Source: Roseiarcus sp963709655 (GTDB lineage: Bacteria; Pseudomonadota; Alphaproteobacteria; Rhizobiales; Beijerinckiaceae). Taken from it: a stretch of 64,000 nt of DNA. The translations under genes were made by a program, and so were the position numbers. Positions within the stretch are counted from its first letter, which is position 1; each line of letters opens with the position of its first letter. Location: the NCBI GenBank assembly GCA_963709655.1, contig CAVPXF010000036.1, positions 1-64,000 of the forward strand. The letters are read 5' to 3'. Below are positions 46,380-58,220 of this stretch, piece after piece. Under the pieces are notes generated by a model, which saw only the letters and a program-made list of their open reading frames with translations, did no database searches and was not told the origin of the DNA.

Positions 46380-46925
46380 GGCAAGCCTTTGAAAAGGTTG
46401 AATCCGCGCCCGGGATTGCGACAGCCATGGCCGTCGCCGCACGCCCAACCATGCTTCGGGACGCGACGCGTTGCGTCGCTCCTCAGCATGAGAGCGGGAC
46501 GTTTCGGCCCGCCGCCTCGGCAGCCGACGGCCGCCCGGAAAACCCGCCGCAACCCTTTGAAAAGGTTGAATCCGCGCCCGGGATTGCGCCGGCCCTGGCG
46601 GTCGCCGCGCGCCCAACCATGCTTCGAGACGCGACGCGTTGCGTCGGTCCTCAGCATGGGCGCGGGACGTTTCGGCCCGCCGCCACGGCAGCCGACGGCC
46701 GCCCGGAAAACCCGCCACAAACTCTTGAAAACGTTGAATCCGCGCCCGGGAATCCGATCGCTGCGACAGCCCCTCGCGGTGGAGGCGCGGCGAGAGGCGG
46801 GCGTCGCCCGAATGGAGCCTCCGGCTTCGGGCCGGCGGCCTGCCGGCCGGCGAGCCGCGGGACGAGCGCCCGCAAAATCCGCCGCAACGCCTTGAAAAGG
46901 CTCAATCCGCGCCCGGGAACGGGAG
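46380..46925. repeat. Tandem array of about 168-bp units, about 3.3 copies
   Basis: The landmark CCTTTGAAAAGGTTGAATCC followed by GCGCCCGGGA appears at 46386 and 46554, and in diverged form at 46722 and 46889, a spacing of 167-168 bases. Between landmarks, units share CGCCCAACCATGCTTCG, GACGCGACGCGTTGCGTC and GCGGGACGTTTCGGCCCGCC. The last unit is the most diverged. 168 is a multiple of three and the array is open in several frames, but the translations are low-complexity and not convincing as protein. Confidence 0.8.
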
Positions 46926-46959
46926 GCGCCGGGGTCGGGCCGTCTCCCGAGCGTGTCGG

Positions 46960-47208
46960 TCAGGCCGCGCGGGAAAACGCGGGGATCTGGTCGAAGTTCA
47001 TAGTGCGGTAGATCTCGGCCGTCTTCTTGCCGACCGGAGCCGAACGCGCGACGTACTCCTCCATGGTCGGGATGCGGCCGAGGACCGCGCACACCGCCGC
47101 CAGTTCCGCCGAGCCGAGATAGACGCTCGTGTCGATGCCGAGGCGGTTGGGGACGTTGTGGGTCGAGGTCGAAATGGTCGTCGAGCCCTTGCGGATCTGA
47201 GCCTGGTG
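46960..47208 (-). pseudogene. acnB: C-terminal fragment of aconitate hydratase B
   Basis: HQAQIRKGSTTISTSTHNVP, NRLGIDTSVYLGSAELAAVC, AVLGRIPTMEEYV and KKTAEIYRTMNFDQIPAF correspond to the last 80 residues of AcnB, whose full length is about 860. Everything upstream is lost; the fragment begins about 55 bases behind icd on the same strand. The iron-sulfur ligands and active site are missing. A deletion between icd and acnB, next to the 168-bp repeats, explains it. Confidence 0.8.
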
Positions 47209-47264
47209 CGGTCGAAGGCGACGCGCGTTCGGCCTCATTTGGCCGCAGCGCGCCGGACGGCGCG

Positions 47265-49487
<2,223 letters not shown>

Positions 49488-49835
49488 GATTGTTGCTCTC
49501 GCCGGTTTCCTGTTGGTTTCCGTCACCGCTCGACCACGCAAAGATCGTTTCGCTCAAAGACTGCGAAACGAACACTTGCATTGGCTCGCCTTCGCCTCCC
49601 GATGTTCTCCCGGCGAGGCCCCGCCTCCGTATAAAAGCGCCGCAGGACATCCGCTTAAGGACGTTCATCGGTGCGCCGTTCTCGTATTCGTTTTTGCCAA
49701 GCTCCTCAAATGAATTGTCCTGCCATTCGTAATTCCAACCGGTAATCAATTCGGACGCCTGGGCCGGTCTCTGACATGACAAAGCCGCGGCCTTTGGCGC
49801 AGCCGCGGCGGATCTTCGGGTCCTCCCGAGGCGAT

Positions 49836-49870
49836 GGTTGCGGGAATTTCGCGCAACCGATTTTTTTTTG
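49836..49870 (+). terminator. Possible Rho-independent terminator
   Basis: GGTTGCG-GGAATTTCG-CGCAACC followed by GA and nine T. It stands 33 bases before a strong promoter, so it would insulate the downstream operon; no plus-strand gene precedes it nearby, which lowers confidence. Confidence 0.45.
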
Positions 49871-49902
49871 CGCCGTTGCGCGACATTCTGCGGTTCGATC
49901 TC

Positions 49903-49931
49903 TTGACACACGAACTAGTTCGTACATAATT
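49903..49931 (+). promoter_or_regulatory. Sigma-70 promoter with embedded TetR-type operator
   Basis: TTGACA (49903-49908), a 17-base spacer and ATAATT (49926-49931) form a near-consensus promoter. Inside the spacer lies the perfect palindrome ACGAAC-TA-GTTCGT (49910-49923), the same arms as the site upstream of the TetR gene at 36114-36127. Repressor bound here would block RNA polymerase. Transcription would run into the gene starting at 50376 through a leader of about 440 bases. Confidence 0.8.
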
Positions 49932-50317
49932 GCTCTTATCGGCTTGCGTCAAGACAGGCGGGACCACTTGGGAGGCGCCATCGGCGCCGCAGGGAGAAAC
50001 GCGTTGCATCCCATTCAGTCTTCCGGTTGGCCTTGCAGGCAAGCGGCTCGAAACGGCGCCTGGCGCGAGATTGTCGCCGGAACCACGTCGGGCTTGGGCC
50101 GGCCGAACGCTTGCAGGTCGCTTTCGCGCCCGTCGATCGCGCCGAACCGGCGCTCCGCGACATCCGTCACGATCGAGGCGTGGGGCGACGTCGGGACGTC
50201 CGATCCCGTGAACACAACCGGTTTGACTCCGAACGCCCCGTGTGACGAGCGCCTCGCACAGGCGTACGTTGCGCCGAAACGCCGCACGAGCGCTCCAGGC
50301 GCCCGGCGGCCACAAAG

Positions 50318-50337
50318 AGTTTCCGGCGCCGGAAACT
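50318..50337. promoter_or_regulatory. Perfect 20-bp palindrome 38 bases before the acylating aldehyde dehydrogenase
   Basis: AGTTTCCGGCGCCGGAAACT is fully symmetrical. It lies downstream of the 49.9 kb promoter in the untranslated leader, which otherwise (49937-50375) shows no gene. It could be a second operator or, as RNA, a hairpin near the ribosome-binding site (AGAGGAGACA). Confidence 0.55.
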
Positions 50338-50375
50338 GAAGCGAGCTGTGGGAGAGACGCAGAGGAGACAATCCC

Positions 50376-51820
50376 ATGTCGGAAGTGAAAAAAGGCATCA
50401 CTGAAGAGCAGCAGCAGGAGCTCGACGAAGTTTTCGCCCGCGCCCGCAAGGCCGCGGCGATCATCGAGACCTACGATCAGGCGCGTGTCGATCGCCTGTG
50501 CCAGGCCGTCGCCTGGGCCGTCGCCAACAAGGTCACGTTCACTCGGCTCGTCGACATGGGGATTGCCGAATCCGGCCTCGGCGACAAGGTCAGCCGCATG
50601 GGCAAGCGCCTGAAGATCCGCGGCGTGTTACGCGATGCGCTGCGCCAGAAGAGCGTCGGCATCATCGAGGAGTTGCCCGAGAAGGGCATCGTCAAATACG
50701 CCAAGCCCGTCGGCATCATCGCCTGCATCGTGCCGACGACCAATCCCGATCTGACGCCGGCCGGCAACGCGATCTACGGCATCAAGGCGCGCGACGTGGT
50801 GGTGTTCTCGCCGCATCCGCGCAGCAAGAAGACCTCGTTCGAGACGGTGCGGCTGATGCGCGAGGCGCTCGAGCGCGAAGGCGCGCCGCCGGACATTCTG
50901 CAGTGCCTGACCAAGGTCAACATTCCGATGTCGCAGGCCTTGATGGCGCGCGCCGATCTCATCATCGCCACCGGCGGCCAGCCGATGGTGCGCGCGGCCT
51001 ACAGCTCCGGGACGCCCGCCTACGGCGTCGGCGCCGGCAATTCGACCATGGTCATCGACGAGACCGCCAACATCGAGGAAGCGGCGCGCAACACCCGCCT
51101 GTCCAAGACGTCCGACTTCGGTTCGGGCTGCTCGGCCGACGGCAATCTCCTGATCGAGGCCTCGATCTTCGACAAGCTGCTGAAGCAGCTGCAATCCGAA
51201 GGCGGCTACCTCGCCAATGACGAGGAGAAGGCGAAGCTCCGCCGCGCGATGTGGGACGACGAGAACCACCGGACGTCGGACACGGTCGCGATCGCCCCGC
51301 AGCAGCTTGCCAAGGCGGCGGGCTTCACCATTCCCGACGACCGCAAGTTCATCATCGTCAACGGCGACGGCATCGGCAAGGCAGCATCTCTTCTCCAGCG
51401 AGAAGCTGACGACGCTGCTCGGCCGTCTACAAGTACCAGGGCTTCGACCAGGCGCTGACGATGATGCGCGCGATCTACGACGTCGGCGGCAAGGGCCATT
51501 CCTGCGGCATCTACTCGTTCAACGAGGACCACATTCACCAGCTTGCGCTCGCCGCGCCGGTGTCACGCATCATGGTGCGTCAGCCGCAGTCGAAGGCGAA
51601 CGCCGGCGCGTTCAACAACGGCATGCCGATGACCTCGAGCCTGGGGTGCGGCACCTGGGGCGGCAACATCGTCTCCGAGAACGTGCACCTGAAGCACTAC
51701 ATGAACACGACCTGGGTCTCGGTTCCGATCAAGGAGGACCGGCCTTCCGACGAAGAGCTGTTCGGGGCGTTCTACGATCCGGCGCTCGAGCTCGACGAAG
51801 GCAACCTGATCACGACCTGA
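50376..51820 (+). pseudogene. CoA-acylating aldehyde dehydrogenase (sulfoacetaldehyde-dehydrogenase-like), two frameshifts
   Basis: The main frame (50376 to about 51385) contains KPVGIIACIVPTTNPDLTPA, FSPHPRSKKTSFETVRLMRE, IATGGQPMVRAAYSSGTPAY, GVGAGNSTMVIDETAN and the catalytic cysteine in DFGSGCSADGNLLIEASI. After shifts near 51385 and 51425 the C-terminus follows: GGKGHSCGIYSFNEDHIHQL, GTWGGNIVSENVHLKHYMNT. Full length would be about 480. The family oxidises short aldehydes to acyl-CoA; members include SauS and EutE/PduP relatives. It heads the TetR-controlled operon, and the adjacent ThDP enzyme could supply the aldehyde. Substrate unresolved. Confidence 0.8.
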
Positions 51821-51867
51821 TCCGAACGCTCGATCGGACTCCAGACGCTCCCGAGGATTATTTCGAC

Positions 51868-53630
51868 ATGCGCGATCTCATCTCTCACCAACTCGTCCGG
51901 TATCTCGAAGCGCGCGGGGTCACGCACGTCTTCGGGCTGTGCGGCCACACCAACATCGCCGTGCTTTCGGCGATGGCCAACAGCAAGCTGCACTTCGTCA
52001 ACGTCCGGCACGAGCAGATCGCCGCGCACGCCGCGGACGGCTATGCGCGTGTGACCGGCAAGGCCTCGGTGCTGCTGACCCATCTTGGGCCCCGGCCTCA
52101 CCAACGCCGCGACCGGCGTCGCCAACGCGGCGCTCGACTGCATCCCGATGGTCGTCATCGCCGGCGACGTGCCGAGCCACTACTACGGCAAGCATCCGCA
52201 TCAGGAAGTGAACCTCCACGCCGACGGCGCGCAGTTCGAGATCTACAAGCCGTTCGTCAAGCGCGCCTGGCGCGTGGAAAGTCCGGACCTCTTCCCGGAG
52301 ATCATCGAGAAGGCGTTCCTTCTGGCCGAGAGCGGCCAGCCCGGCCCGGTGCTGGTCGACGTGCCGATGGACATCTTCTCTAGGGAAGTCGACGTCTCGC
52401 GTTTCGATCGGCTGAGCCACAACGTCAAGACGCTGGCCAAGCCCGATCTCGACGCCGATACGGCGGCCCGGATCGTTCGTGCGCTGGGCGAAGCCCGCAA
52501 CCCGGTTCTCATGATCGGCGGCGGCGTCGTGCTGGCGAGAGCCACGGACGAGCTCAAGGCGTTCGTCGATCACATGGGCATTCCGGTGGCGTTCAGCCTG
52601 ATGGGCAAGGGCGCGTTGCCGGACGATCATCCGCTGACGCTCGGCATGACCGGCTTCTGGGGCACCAAGTTCATCAACGACAAGTGCCGTACCGCCGACT
52701 GGGTGATGGCGCTCGGCACGCGCTTCAAGGAAGCCGAACTCGAGCTCCTGGGAGCCGGAATACACGTTCGCGTTTCCGCCGGCCAAGCTCATCCACATCG
52801 ATATCGAGCCGAGCGAGATCGGCCGCAATTATCCGACCGAGATCGGCGCGGTCGCCGACCTCAAACAGGCGCTGAAGACGCTGAACCGCGTGGCCAAAGA
52901 GCTCTATCCGACGCCACGCCGCAGCGAAGCCGTGGTCCGCGAGATCGCCAAGGTGCGCGAGGAGTTCAAGGCCGGCAACCGGGAGATGGCCGAGAGCTCC
53001 AGTTTCCCGATGATGCCGGAGCGCATTCTCGCCGACGTGCGCGCCGTGCTGCCGCACGACGCGATCATCACCACCGACGTCGGCTGGAACAAGAACGGCG
53101 TCGGCCAGCAATTCCCGATCTATACGCCGGGCAGCGTGCTGACGCCGGGCGGCTTTGCGACGATGGGCTTCGGGCCGCCGGCGGCGCTGGGCGCCAAGAT
53201 CGCCGCGCCGAACCGCGTCGTGATCTCGCTCGTCGGCGACGGTGGCTTCGGGCAGAACCCGGCCGCGCTGGTGACAGCCCAGGAAGAGAACCTCGCGGTC
53301 GTCTGGGTGGTCATGAACAACAATGCGTTCGGCACCATCGCCGGTTTGCAGAAGGCGCATTACGGCCTGACCTACGGCACCACGTTCCCCTCGACGGGGG
53401 GCGAATGGACGCCCGATTACGCGGCGATAGCGAGAGCCTATGGCATCGACGGCGTCCGCATCCGTTCGGCGGCGGAGTTCAAGCCGGCGCTCGAGAAGGC
53501 GATCGCTTCCGGCAAGCCCTGCGTCATCGACGTCGCCATGAAGAACAATCCGACGCCGACCGCCGGCCACTGGAACATCCTCGACATCTATTCGCCCGGC
53601 CGCAAGGTCGGCCACGTCAGCACCGATTGA
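51868..53630 (+). pseudogene. ThDP-dependent enzyme of the acetolactate synthase superfamily, two frameshifts
   Basis: The first frame gives MRDLISHQLVRYLEARGVTH, VFGLCGHTNIAVLSAM and the catalytic Glu in FVNVRHEQIAAHAADGYARV. After a one-base insertion at GGGCCCCGG (52090) the second frame gives MGPGLTNAATGVANAALDCI to RFKEA. After a second shift near 52745 come EYTFAFPPAKLIHIDIEPSE and the ThDP site ISLVGDGGFGQNPAALVTAQ, EENLAVVWVVMNNNAFG. Full length would be about 587. It lacks the opening sequence of Xsc (sulfoacetaldehyde acetyltransferase) and is not a standard IlvB. A 2-keto acid decarboxylase or C-C lyase is the most that can be said. Confidence 0.8.
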
Positions 53631-53654
53631 AACCGAGCGAGAGGGCAGACCCCC

Positions 53655-54569
53655 GTGAAACTGGCGCCCGAAGTCCTGATCGAAGACGAAGCGCTGCGCG
53701 ACGGACTGCAGAACGAGAAGCGCATTTTCTCGCTCGAGGAGAAGGTCGCGCTCGTTGAAGCGCTCATCGCCGCCGGCCTCAAGCGCATCCAGGTGGGCTC
53801 TTTCGTCCACCCCAAGCGCGTGCCGCAGATGGCCGACACCGACGCGCTCATCGCGGCGCTGAAACCGGTCGAGGGCGTGACCTACTCGGCCCTGGTCCTC
53901 AACAGCGCCGGGCTCGATCGGGCGATTGCGGCGGGCGTCAAGCACCTTTCGATTTCCGTATCGGCGAGCGAGACCCACAGTCGCAAAAACGCCAACAAGT
54001 CGGTGAGCGAGGCGCTCGCCGACATCACGCCGACCATCGAACGCGCGCTGTCCAAGGGCATCGCTGTGCGCGCCGGCATCCAGTCGGCGCTCGGTTGCGG
54101 ATTCGAAGGCGCCATTCCGCTCTCCAGGGTCGTCGAGATCGCAAAGATCTACAGCAACATCGGCGCTCACGAGATCAACATCGCGGACAGCGCCGGGCTC
54201 GCCAACCCCAAGCAGGTCTATGAGTCCGTCGAGGCGGTTCGCGACGCGATTCGTCCGGACGCCAAGATCTCGCTGCATCTGCACGATACCCGCGGGCTCG
54301 GGCTCGCCAACATGTTCGCAGGCCTGCAGGCCGGGGTGGCGATCTACGATGCGGCGGTCGGCGGCGTCGGCGGCTGTCCGTTCATTCCCGGCGCGACCGG
54401 CAACATCTCCACCGAGGACGCCGTCTATGCGCTCGATTCCATGGGCGTGAAGAGTGGGATCGATTGGCTAAAGCTGAAGCCCGTGGCGGCCGAACTGGAG
54501 GAAAAGCTCGGGCGGCGGTTGCCGAGCCGGATGGCGCATATGGCGCTCCCTCCTGGCGCCGCGAACTGA
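53655..54569 (+). CDS. Hydroxymethylglutaryl-CoA lyase-family enzyme
   Basis: The 304-residue DRE-TIM protein is intact. The signature EDEALRDGLQNEKRIF is at about residue 10, then RIQVGSFVHPKRVPQMADTD. The metal ligands HLHDTRGLGLANMFAG are at about 211 and the flexible cysteine loop GGVGGCPFIPGATGNISTED at about 237, as in HMG-CoA lyases. It should cleave a 3-hydroxy-3-methylglutaryl-CoA-type substrate. It starts 25 bases behind the ThDP gene. Its usual partner MccB and other leucine genes are absent, so a related acyl-CoA may be the real substrate. Confidence 0.9.
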   Translation: MKLAPEVLIEDEALRDGLQNEKRIFSLEEKVALVEALIAAGLKRIQVGSFVHPKRVPQMADTDALIAALKPVEGVTYSALVLNSAGLDRAIAAGVKHLSISVSASETHSRKNANKSVSEALADITPTIERALSKGIAVRAGIQSALGCGFEGAIPLSRVVEIAKIYSNIGAHEINIADSAGLANPKQVYESVEAVRDAIRPDAKISLHLHDTRGLGLANMFAGLQAGVAIYDAAVGGVGGCPFIPGATGNISTEDAVYALDSMGVKSGIDWLKLKPVAAELEEKLGRRLPSRMAHMALPPGAAN

Positions 54570-54580
54570 GGAAAGACGCC

Positions 54581-55438
54581 ATGAAACACGATTATTCGCT
54601 GGCGCATCTGACTGTTCTGTCCCTGACGCCGCCTCACGTTGTCGAAGTCGCGGCGCGGGCGGGCTACCGCTATGTCGGCCTGCGCACCACAAAGGTGACT
54701 CCGACGGAGGACCTCGTCGATTTGACGAGCGACAAGGCCGCGTTGCGCAAAACCAAGGCCGCCCTGGCCGCGACGGGTATCGAAGTCAACGACATGGAAC
54801 TCTTCCGCATGGACCCTCACATCGAGCCGGAAAGCTATATTCCAGCCCTCGAGGTGACGGCTGAGCTTGGCGCCAAAAATATCATCGCCCAGGCGCCGGA
54901 CCCGGATCGCGCGCGAGTCATCGACCGCTTCGGGAGGCTCTGCGATTTGGCCAAGCCCTACGGCATCTTCGTCAGCCTCGAGTTCCCGCACTGGACGGAA
55001 ACCGGGACTCTCGCCGCCGCCGTCGAGGTCGTGCGGGCGGCTGAGCGCAGCAACGCCGGCATCCTCGTCGACATGCTGCACATGGATCGCTCGAATTCGA
55101 GCGTCGAAGAGCTCGGCCGCTGCCCACGCGAATGGTTCCGCTTCGCCCATCTCTGCGACGCGCCGAAGGAATGGGCGCACACCCATCCCGGCGCCATTCA
55201 CACCGCGCGCGACGAGCGCCTGTTCCCCGGCGAAGGCGGCATCGATATCCGCGGCATTCTCGCGCGGATGCCGCAAAACATTCCTTATGCGCTGGAGATC
55301 CCGCGCTCGGTGCTGACCCGGGCGGCCGGTCCCGAAGACGTCGCCCGGCTGGCAATCATGGTCTGCCACAGCGAAATCGATCGCGACGCAGTCGACGCCG
55401 ATCCGGCTCCCGAGGTCAGGCGTGCAAAATCGGCGTGA
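54581..55438 (+). CDS. Xylose-isomerase-like TIM-barrel protein
   Basis: The 285-residue protein has the AP-endonuclease-2 (sugar isomerase/epimerase) plan: HLTVLSLTPPHVVEVAARAG, VNDMELFRMDPHIEPESYIP, GIFVSLEFPHWTETGTLAAA with a metal-ligand Glu, GILVDMLHMDRSNSSVEELG with Asp/His, and LCDAPKEWAHTHPGAIHTAR. ATG 54581 has GAGGAAAG seven bases upstream and lies 11 bases behind the lyase gene, so the two are co-transcribed. The product is probably an isomerase, epimerase or dehydratase of a small polyhydroxy acid; the reaction is unknown. Confidence 0.85.
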   Translation: MKHDYSLAHLTVLSLTPPHVVEVAARAGYRYVGLRTTKVTPTEDLVDLTSDKAALRKTKAALAATGIEVNDMELFRMDPHIEPESYIPALEVTAELGAKNIIAQAPDPDRARVIDRFGRLCDLAKPYGIFVSLEFPHWTETGTLAAAVEVVRAAERSNAGILVDMLHMDRSNSSVEELGRCPREWFRFAHLCDAPKEWAHTHPGAIHTARDERLFPGEGGIDIRGILARMPQNIPYALEIPRSVLTRAAGPEDVARLAIMVCHSEIDRDAVDADPAPEVRRAKSA

Positions 55439-55534
55439 GCAAGGAAACCTTATGCGCAAGCTTTGGGAGCACTAGGAAGTCTGGTCGAGAATCTCGCCGC
55501 AGTCCCTCACACTGCCGCTTTGTGGGCTTCCCTT

Positions 55535-55610
55535 TCCCTGTGGGAGAGGGGCGTCCCCTTCCCCCTCGGGGGAAGGTGGCCGCGCAAGAGGCCGGATGAG
55601 GGAAAGCGGC
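55535..55610. repeat. REP-like palindromic repeat unit
   Basis: TGGGAGAGGGGCGTCCCCTT, CCCCCTCGGGGGAAGGTGGC and GAGGCCGGATGAGGG repeat the plan of the 39040-39330 cluster. It lies in the 200-base gap between the TIM-barrel gene and the MFS gene. Confidence 0.6.
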
Positions 55611-55647
55611 GCGAGCCAAAAACGCAACAGGGAGGGAGACGACAAAA

Positions 55648-56955
55648 ATGGTCAACGCCACACTATCCACATCCAGTTTCAAGATGGCTGCGAAACCGAC
55701 ACGGGCGCGCTGGGGAATTCTCGCGCTCATCGCCGTCAGCACGATGATCAACTATCTTGATCGAACTGTGCTCGGCATCGCCGCTCCGTCGCTTCGCCAC
55801 GATCTCGGCATCGACGCGGCCATGATGGGGATCGTGTTCTCCGCCTTCTCCTGGACCTACGCCGCCGTGCAAATTCCCGGCGGCGTTTTCCTCGACCGGT
55901 TCGGTTCGAGACTCACGTATTTCCTCTCCTTGACGTTCTGGTCGTTGTTCACCCTGCTGCAAGCCACCGCGGGCGGCATCGGGACCCTGCTGCTCTACCG
56001 CTTCGGCCTCGGCGTCGCCGAGTCGCCGTGCTTCCCGACCAACAGCCGGATCGTGGGAACCTGGTTTCCACAGCAGGAACGCGCAACGGCGACGGGCATC
56101 TACACCGTCGGCGAATATGTCGGCCTGGCCTTCTTCAGTCCGTTCCTGTTCATGCTGATGGCGGCCTATGGCTGGCAGGCGCTATTCATCGTCGTCGGCG
56201 TCGCCGGCATCATCCTCGGCGTCATCTTCTATTGGCGCTATCGCGAGCCTGCGGACCACCCGAGCGTCAACAAAGCCGAACTCGACTATATCGCCGCGGG
56301 CGGCGGCTTCGCGACGACCGTGCACGAGAAGGCGCCCTTCTCCTGGGCCAATGTCAAAAGGCTCTTGTCCTATCGGCAGGTCTGGGGCGCGGGCATTGGT
56401 CAGTTCGCCGGCAATTCGACGCTGGTGTTCTTCCTGACCTGGTTCCCGACCTATCTGGCCACCGCGCGCCACATGCCCTGGGTCAAGGTCGGCTTCTTCG
56501 CCGTGCTGCCGTTTATCGCGGCCGCGATCGGCGTGCTGGCGGGCGGTTGGGTTTCGGACAAGCTTTTGAAGTCGACCGGTTCGGCCAACATCGCCCGCAA
56601 GGCGCCGATCATTGTCGGCCTCTTGCTGGCGTCGCTGATCGTCACGGCCAACTGGATGGACAGCAACGTGGCGGTCATCACCGTTCTCTCGATCGCCTTC
56701 TTCGGTCAGGGGATGGTCGGACTCGGATGGACGCTCATCTCCGACATCGCGCCGAAGTCGCTGATGGGTCTGACGGGCGGCCTGTTCAATTTTGCCGCCA
56801 ATCTCGCGGGCATCATCACGCCGATCGTCATCGGCTTCATCGTCGCCGCCACGGGATCGTTCACCTGGGCGCTGGCGTTCGTCGGCGCCGTCGCCCTCAT
56901 CGGGGTTTTCTCCTATGTCTTCATCCTCGGCGACGTGCATCGCCTCGAAGACTGA
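55648..56955 (+). CDS. MFS transporter of the anion:cation symporter (ACS) family
   Basis: The 435-residue, 12-helix protein is intact. Typical ACS motifs are STMINYLDRTVLGIAAPSL at about 32, QIPGGVFLDRFGSRLTYFLS at about 75, AESPCFPTNSRIVGTWFPQQ at about 127 and ERATATGIYTVGEYVGLAFF. ACS members import organic anions such as hexuronates, galactonate or phthalate. Its position between a TIM-barrel protein and a shikimate-dehydrogenase-like gene suggests uptake of a hydroxy acid such as quinate, but the substrate is not determined by sequence. A ribosome-binding site GGGAGGGAGA precedes the start. Confidence 0.9.
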   Translation: MVNATLSTSSFKMAAKPTRARWGILALIAVSTMINYLDRTVLGIAAPSLRHDLGIDAAMMGIVFSAFSWTYAAVQIPGGVFLDRFGSRLTYFLSLTFWSLFTLLQATAGGIGTLLLYRFGLGVAESPCFPTNSRIVGTWFPQQERATATGIYTVGEYVGLAFFSPFLFMLMAAYGWQALFIVVGVAGIILGVIFYWRYREPADHPSVNKAELDYIAAGGGFATTVHEKAPFSWANVKRLLSYRQVWGAGIGQFAGNSTLVFFLTWFPTYLATARHMPWVKVGFFAVLPFIAAAIGVLAGGWVSDKLLKSTGSANIARKAPIIVGLLLASLIVTANWMDSNVAVITVLSIAFFGQGMVGLGWTLISDIAPKSLMGLTGGLFNFAANLAGIITPIVIGFIVAATGSFTWALAFVGAVALIGVFSYVFILGDVHRLED

Positions 56956-56969
56956 TGAGTTCGCGCCAG

Positions 56970-57135
56970 CTGGCCCTCATCCGGCCCTTCGGGCCACCCC
57001 CGGGTCTTCGCCCGGCGCAGGCTCTTCCTCCCGAGGGGGAAGGGGACGCCCATCTCCCCACAGGGCGTCCGACAGGACGCCCGTCTCTCGACGGGCTATG
57101 GGGAGAGGGAAGCCGCGAAGGGGCAGAGTGAGGGT
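56970..57135. repeat. REP-like palindromic repeat cluster
   Basis: CCCTCATCCGGCCCTTCGGG, CCTCCCGAGGGGGAAGGGGA and ACAGGGCGTCCGACAGGACG CCCGTCTCTCGACGGGC form successive hairpins of the same family as 39040-39330. It separates the MFS gene from the shikimate-dehydrogenase-like gene. Confidence 0.65.
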
Positions 57136-57251
57136 TTGCGGCGCGACTCGATCAGAGCTCGTCATGCTCTAACCCAGACCGCGACCTTCGCATGCTCGCC
57201 GCCGGGCGTTTGGGCCCGGCGGCGGGGACTCCCCTGTCGGAGACACCCGTC

Positions 57252-58084
57252 ATGATTACCGGAAAGACCAAAATCATCGCCCACCTCGGTTACCCGACTG
57301 AAGGCTTCAAGGCGCCGATGATCTACAATCCCTGGTTCGACGCCAAGGGAATCGACGTCGTCGTCGTGCCGCTCGGCGTCACCGGCGAAGACTACCCCGA
57401 GGTTCTGCGGCCGCTGTTCCGCGTCACCAATATGCATGGCGCCCTGGTGACGATGCCCAACAAGGTGACGACCGTCCGCCTCGTCGACGAATTGACCGTC
57501 ACGGCCAAAATCGCCGGCGCCGCCAATGCGATCCTGAAGCGCCCGGACGGCTCGCTGCTCGGCGACATGTTCGATGGCGAAGGGTTCGTGCGCGGCGTTG
57601 CTCGCAAGGGTCGACGAATTGAGGGGGCGCGCGCGCTCGTGGTCGGCTCGGGGGGCGTCGGCTCGGCGATCGCCGCCTCGCTCGCCGCCGCCGGCGTTTC
57701 GGCGCTCGGCCTCTTCGACGTCGCGCCGGAAGCCTCGCAGGCGCTCGCCGACAGGCTCGCCACGCACTATTCGAAGCTCAAATTGGCGACGGGTTCGGCG
57801 AACCCGGAAGGCTACGACATCGTCGTCAACGCCACCCCGATCGGAATGAAGCCGGGCGACCCATGCCGATCGACGTCGACGCGATTTCGCCAACCGCCTT
57901 CGTCGGCGAGGTCGTCATGCGCGAGGAATACACGCCCCTGCTTCGCGCCGCGAAAGCCAAGGGATGCCAGGTGCAGGTCGGGACGGACATGCTGTTCGAA
58001 ATGATCCCCGCCTACATCGAATTCTTCGGCTTCGGCGCCACGACGCCCGAGGAACTGCGCCAATACGCGAAGCTTCGCTACTGA
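57252..58084 (+). pseudogene. Shikimate/quinate dehydrogenase-like protein, one frameshift
   Basis: The first frame (57252 to about 57860) contains the substrate site VTMPNKVTTVRLVDELT with the AroE-type catalytic Lys, GAANAILKRPDGSLLGDMFD and the NAD(P) motif ALVVGSGGVGSAIAASLAAA. It ends IVVNATPIGMKPGDP. After a lost C in the CCC run at 57860 the second frame gives MPIDVDAISPTAFVGEVVMR, EEYTPLLRAAKAKGCQVQVG and TDMLFEMIPAYIEFFGF. Full length would be about 277, the AroE norm. With aroQ and quiC in the same window it fits quinate/shikimate oxidation. The indel looks like a homopolymer error. Confidence 0.85.
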
Positions 58085-58220
58085 CGCGCGATGCGACGTG
58101 CGGCATGGTGCGGGGAGACGCGCTGCAAATTCACAAAACGACAGCTTTGCGCACTCAACGCGCTGAAAAGCCTGAGTCCTTGACAAAGCCGCATGAGCCC
58201 CGCGAAGGCCTCTCCAAAGC

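Noticed and set aside
46380..46925. CRISPR-like array
   Set aside because: The units are 168 bases long and similar throughout, with no short constant repeat separated by unique spacers and no cas genes.
51868..53630. Sulfoacetaldehyde acetyltransferase (Xsc) making a sulfonate pathway with the acylating dehydrogenase
   Set aside because: The opening VFGLCGHTNIAVLSAM and later motifs differ from the Xsc sequence I recall, and no phosphotransacetylase or sulfite exporter follows; left as an unassigned ThDP enzyme.
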